From Haloarculaceae archaeon (lineage in GTDB: Archaea > Halobacteriota > Halobacteria > Halobacteriales > Haloarculaceae): DNA of 13,879 nucleotides. The DNA is taken from positions 1 through 13,879 of the forward strand of contig JAHENO010000118.1 in assembly GCA_018609945.1 (NCBI GenBank). The letters are read 5' to 3'. A program made the position numbers and the translations under genes. Shown piece by piece: positions 13,360 to 13,879 of this stretch; positions within the stretch are counted from its first letter, which is position 1, and each line of letters opens with the position of its first letter. Below the pieces are notes generated by a model. That model searched no databases. It was not told the DNA's origin and saw only the letters and a list, made by a program, of their open reading frames with translations.

Positions 13360-13879
13360 TATATTCCGAGCCCCGCGTGCCAGGCGTCGGCGTCCGATTC
13401 GGCGACCCGCCGGTCCATCGCGGCGAGTTTCGAGACGGCAAGACTCGCCGTGCGGGCCGCCCGGCGCTCGCCGACGACTGCGAACTCCCCGGACGTGCGG
13501 TCGGCGTAGACCGTACAGACCGCGCCCGCGCGCAGCCCGTAGATGTTCGCGAGCGTGAGGATGGCGCTGGCCTCCATCTCGAAGTTGAGCACGCCGGCCC
13601 GCCGGAGTTCCGCGATGCGTTCGTCGCTGTCCCGGGCCTCGAACCCGCCGAATCCCGCGCGGCTCTGTCCCGCGTAGAAGGAGTCCGTCGAGGCCGTGAG
13701 CCCGACGTGGTAGTCGTAGCCCAGTTCCTCGGCGGCGGCCGCCAGTGCCGCCACGACCGCGTGGTCCGCGACCGCCGGATAGTCCTCGCGGACGTACTCC
13801 GAACTGGTCCCCTCCTGGCGGACCGCGCCGGCGGTGATGACCAGGTCGCCGACGTCAGTCTCGGGCTGGATGGCGCCAC
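13359..13879 (-). CDS. udp: Uridine phosphorylase / nucleoside phosphorylase (5' end cut by window edge)
   Basis: Predicted phosphorolysis of uridine (or a related nucleoside) to base and ribose 1-phosphate. Only the C-terminal 172 residues are in the window; about 70 residues are missing. The visible part reads GDLVITAGAVRQEGTSSEYV, then PAVADHAVVAALAAAAEELG, HVGLTASTDSFYAGQSR, the ribose-binding NFEMEASAILTLANIYGLRAG and AVCTVYADRTSGEF, all characteristic of the trimeric/hexameric NP-I family in its uridine phosphorylase branch. Purine nucleoside phosphorylase or MTA phosphorylase is less likely from the SSEY and MEASA context. The stop TAA shares its last base with the CNNM start. A shorter in-frame ATG at 13754 is internal and not the real start, since conserved sequence continues upstream to the window edge. 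Confidence 0.9.
   Translation of the reverse strand, partial: GAIQPETDVGDLVITAGAVRQEGTSSEYVREDYPAVADHAVVAALAAAAEELGYDYHVGLTASTDSFYAGQSRAGFGGFEARDSDERIAELRRAGVLNFEMEASAILTLANIYGLRAGAVCTVYADRTSGEFAVVGERRAARTASLAVSKLAAMDRRVAESDADAWHAGLGI

Noticed and set aside
1..13879. CRISPR array, tRNA/rRNA genes, insertion sequences, attachment sites
   Set aside because: No regularly spaced repeat series, tRNA-like cloverleaf, transposase or integrase motif was seen on reading the window; the gene content is chromosomal.

Overview
The window looks like a stretch of chromosome from a halophilic archaeon (class Halobacteria). It has high GC, very acidic proteins rich in Asp and Glu, an archaeal gyrB-gyrA pair, and several genes with an AT-rich TATA-like box about 25-28 bp upstream of the start codon and no leader, the usual haloarchaeal arrangement. 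The species cannot be named from the sequence. Coding density is high: the largest gaps between genes are about 140 bp, and no stretch over 300 bp lacks a gene. I see no tRNA, rRNA, CRISPR array, insertion sequence or integrase.

Left part (1-4405, + strand): gyrB, cut at its 5' end by the window edge, and gyrA, joined by a 4-bp ATGA overlap. They encode the two subunits of DNA gyrase. gyrA ends in CTAG, and the same four bases hold the stop codon of a convergent arginase gene (4402-5319, - strand).

Middle part (5462-9510): a multi-pass membrane protein with an N-terminal Cys cluster; a winged-helix regulator with a hydrophobic C-terminus (wHTH-1, - strand); a divergent exported LolA-like protein; a second winged-helix regulator (wHTH-2, - strand); and an SDR-type NAD-dependent sugar epimerase/dehydratase upstream of it on the same strand. 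The most interesting signal is here. A perfect 20-bp palindrome lies just upstream of the wHTH-1 promoter, and a diverged copy sits in the equivalent place upstream of wHTH-2. This suggests that the two regulators share an operator and may control themselves, each other and the LolA-like gene.

Right part (9635-11944, + strand): a winged-helix regulator of Rrf2-like type, preceded by its own inverted repeat; then a type II NADH dehydrogenase-like flavoprotein; then a small polytopic membrane protein whose start overlaps the flavoprotein stop by one base. This looks like a small respiratory unit with its own regulator.

End (11956-13879, - strand): a uridine phosphorylase gene, cut by the window edge at its 5' end, translationally coupled (TAATG) to a CNNM/CorC-type transporter with CBS domains. 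Most genes are recognisable housekeeping or accessory families. What may be new is the regulatory architecture and the membrane proteins of unknown function.
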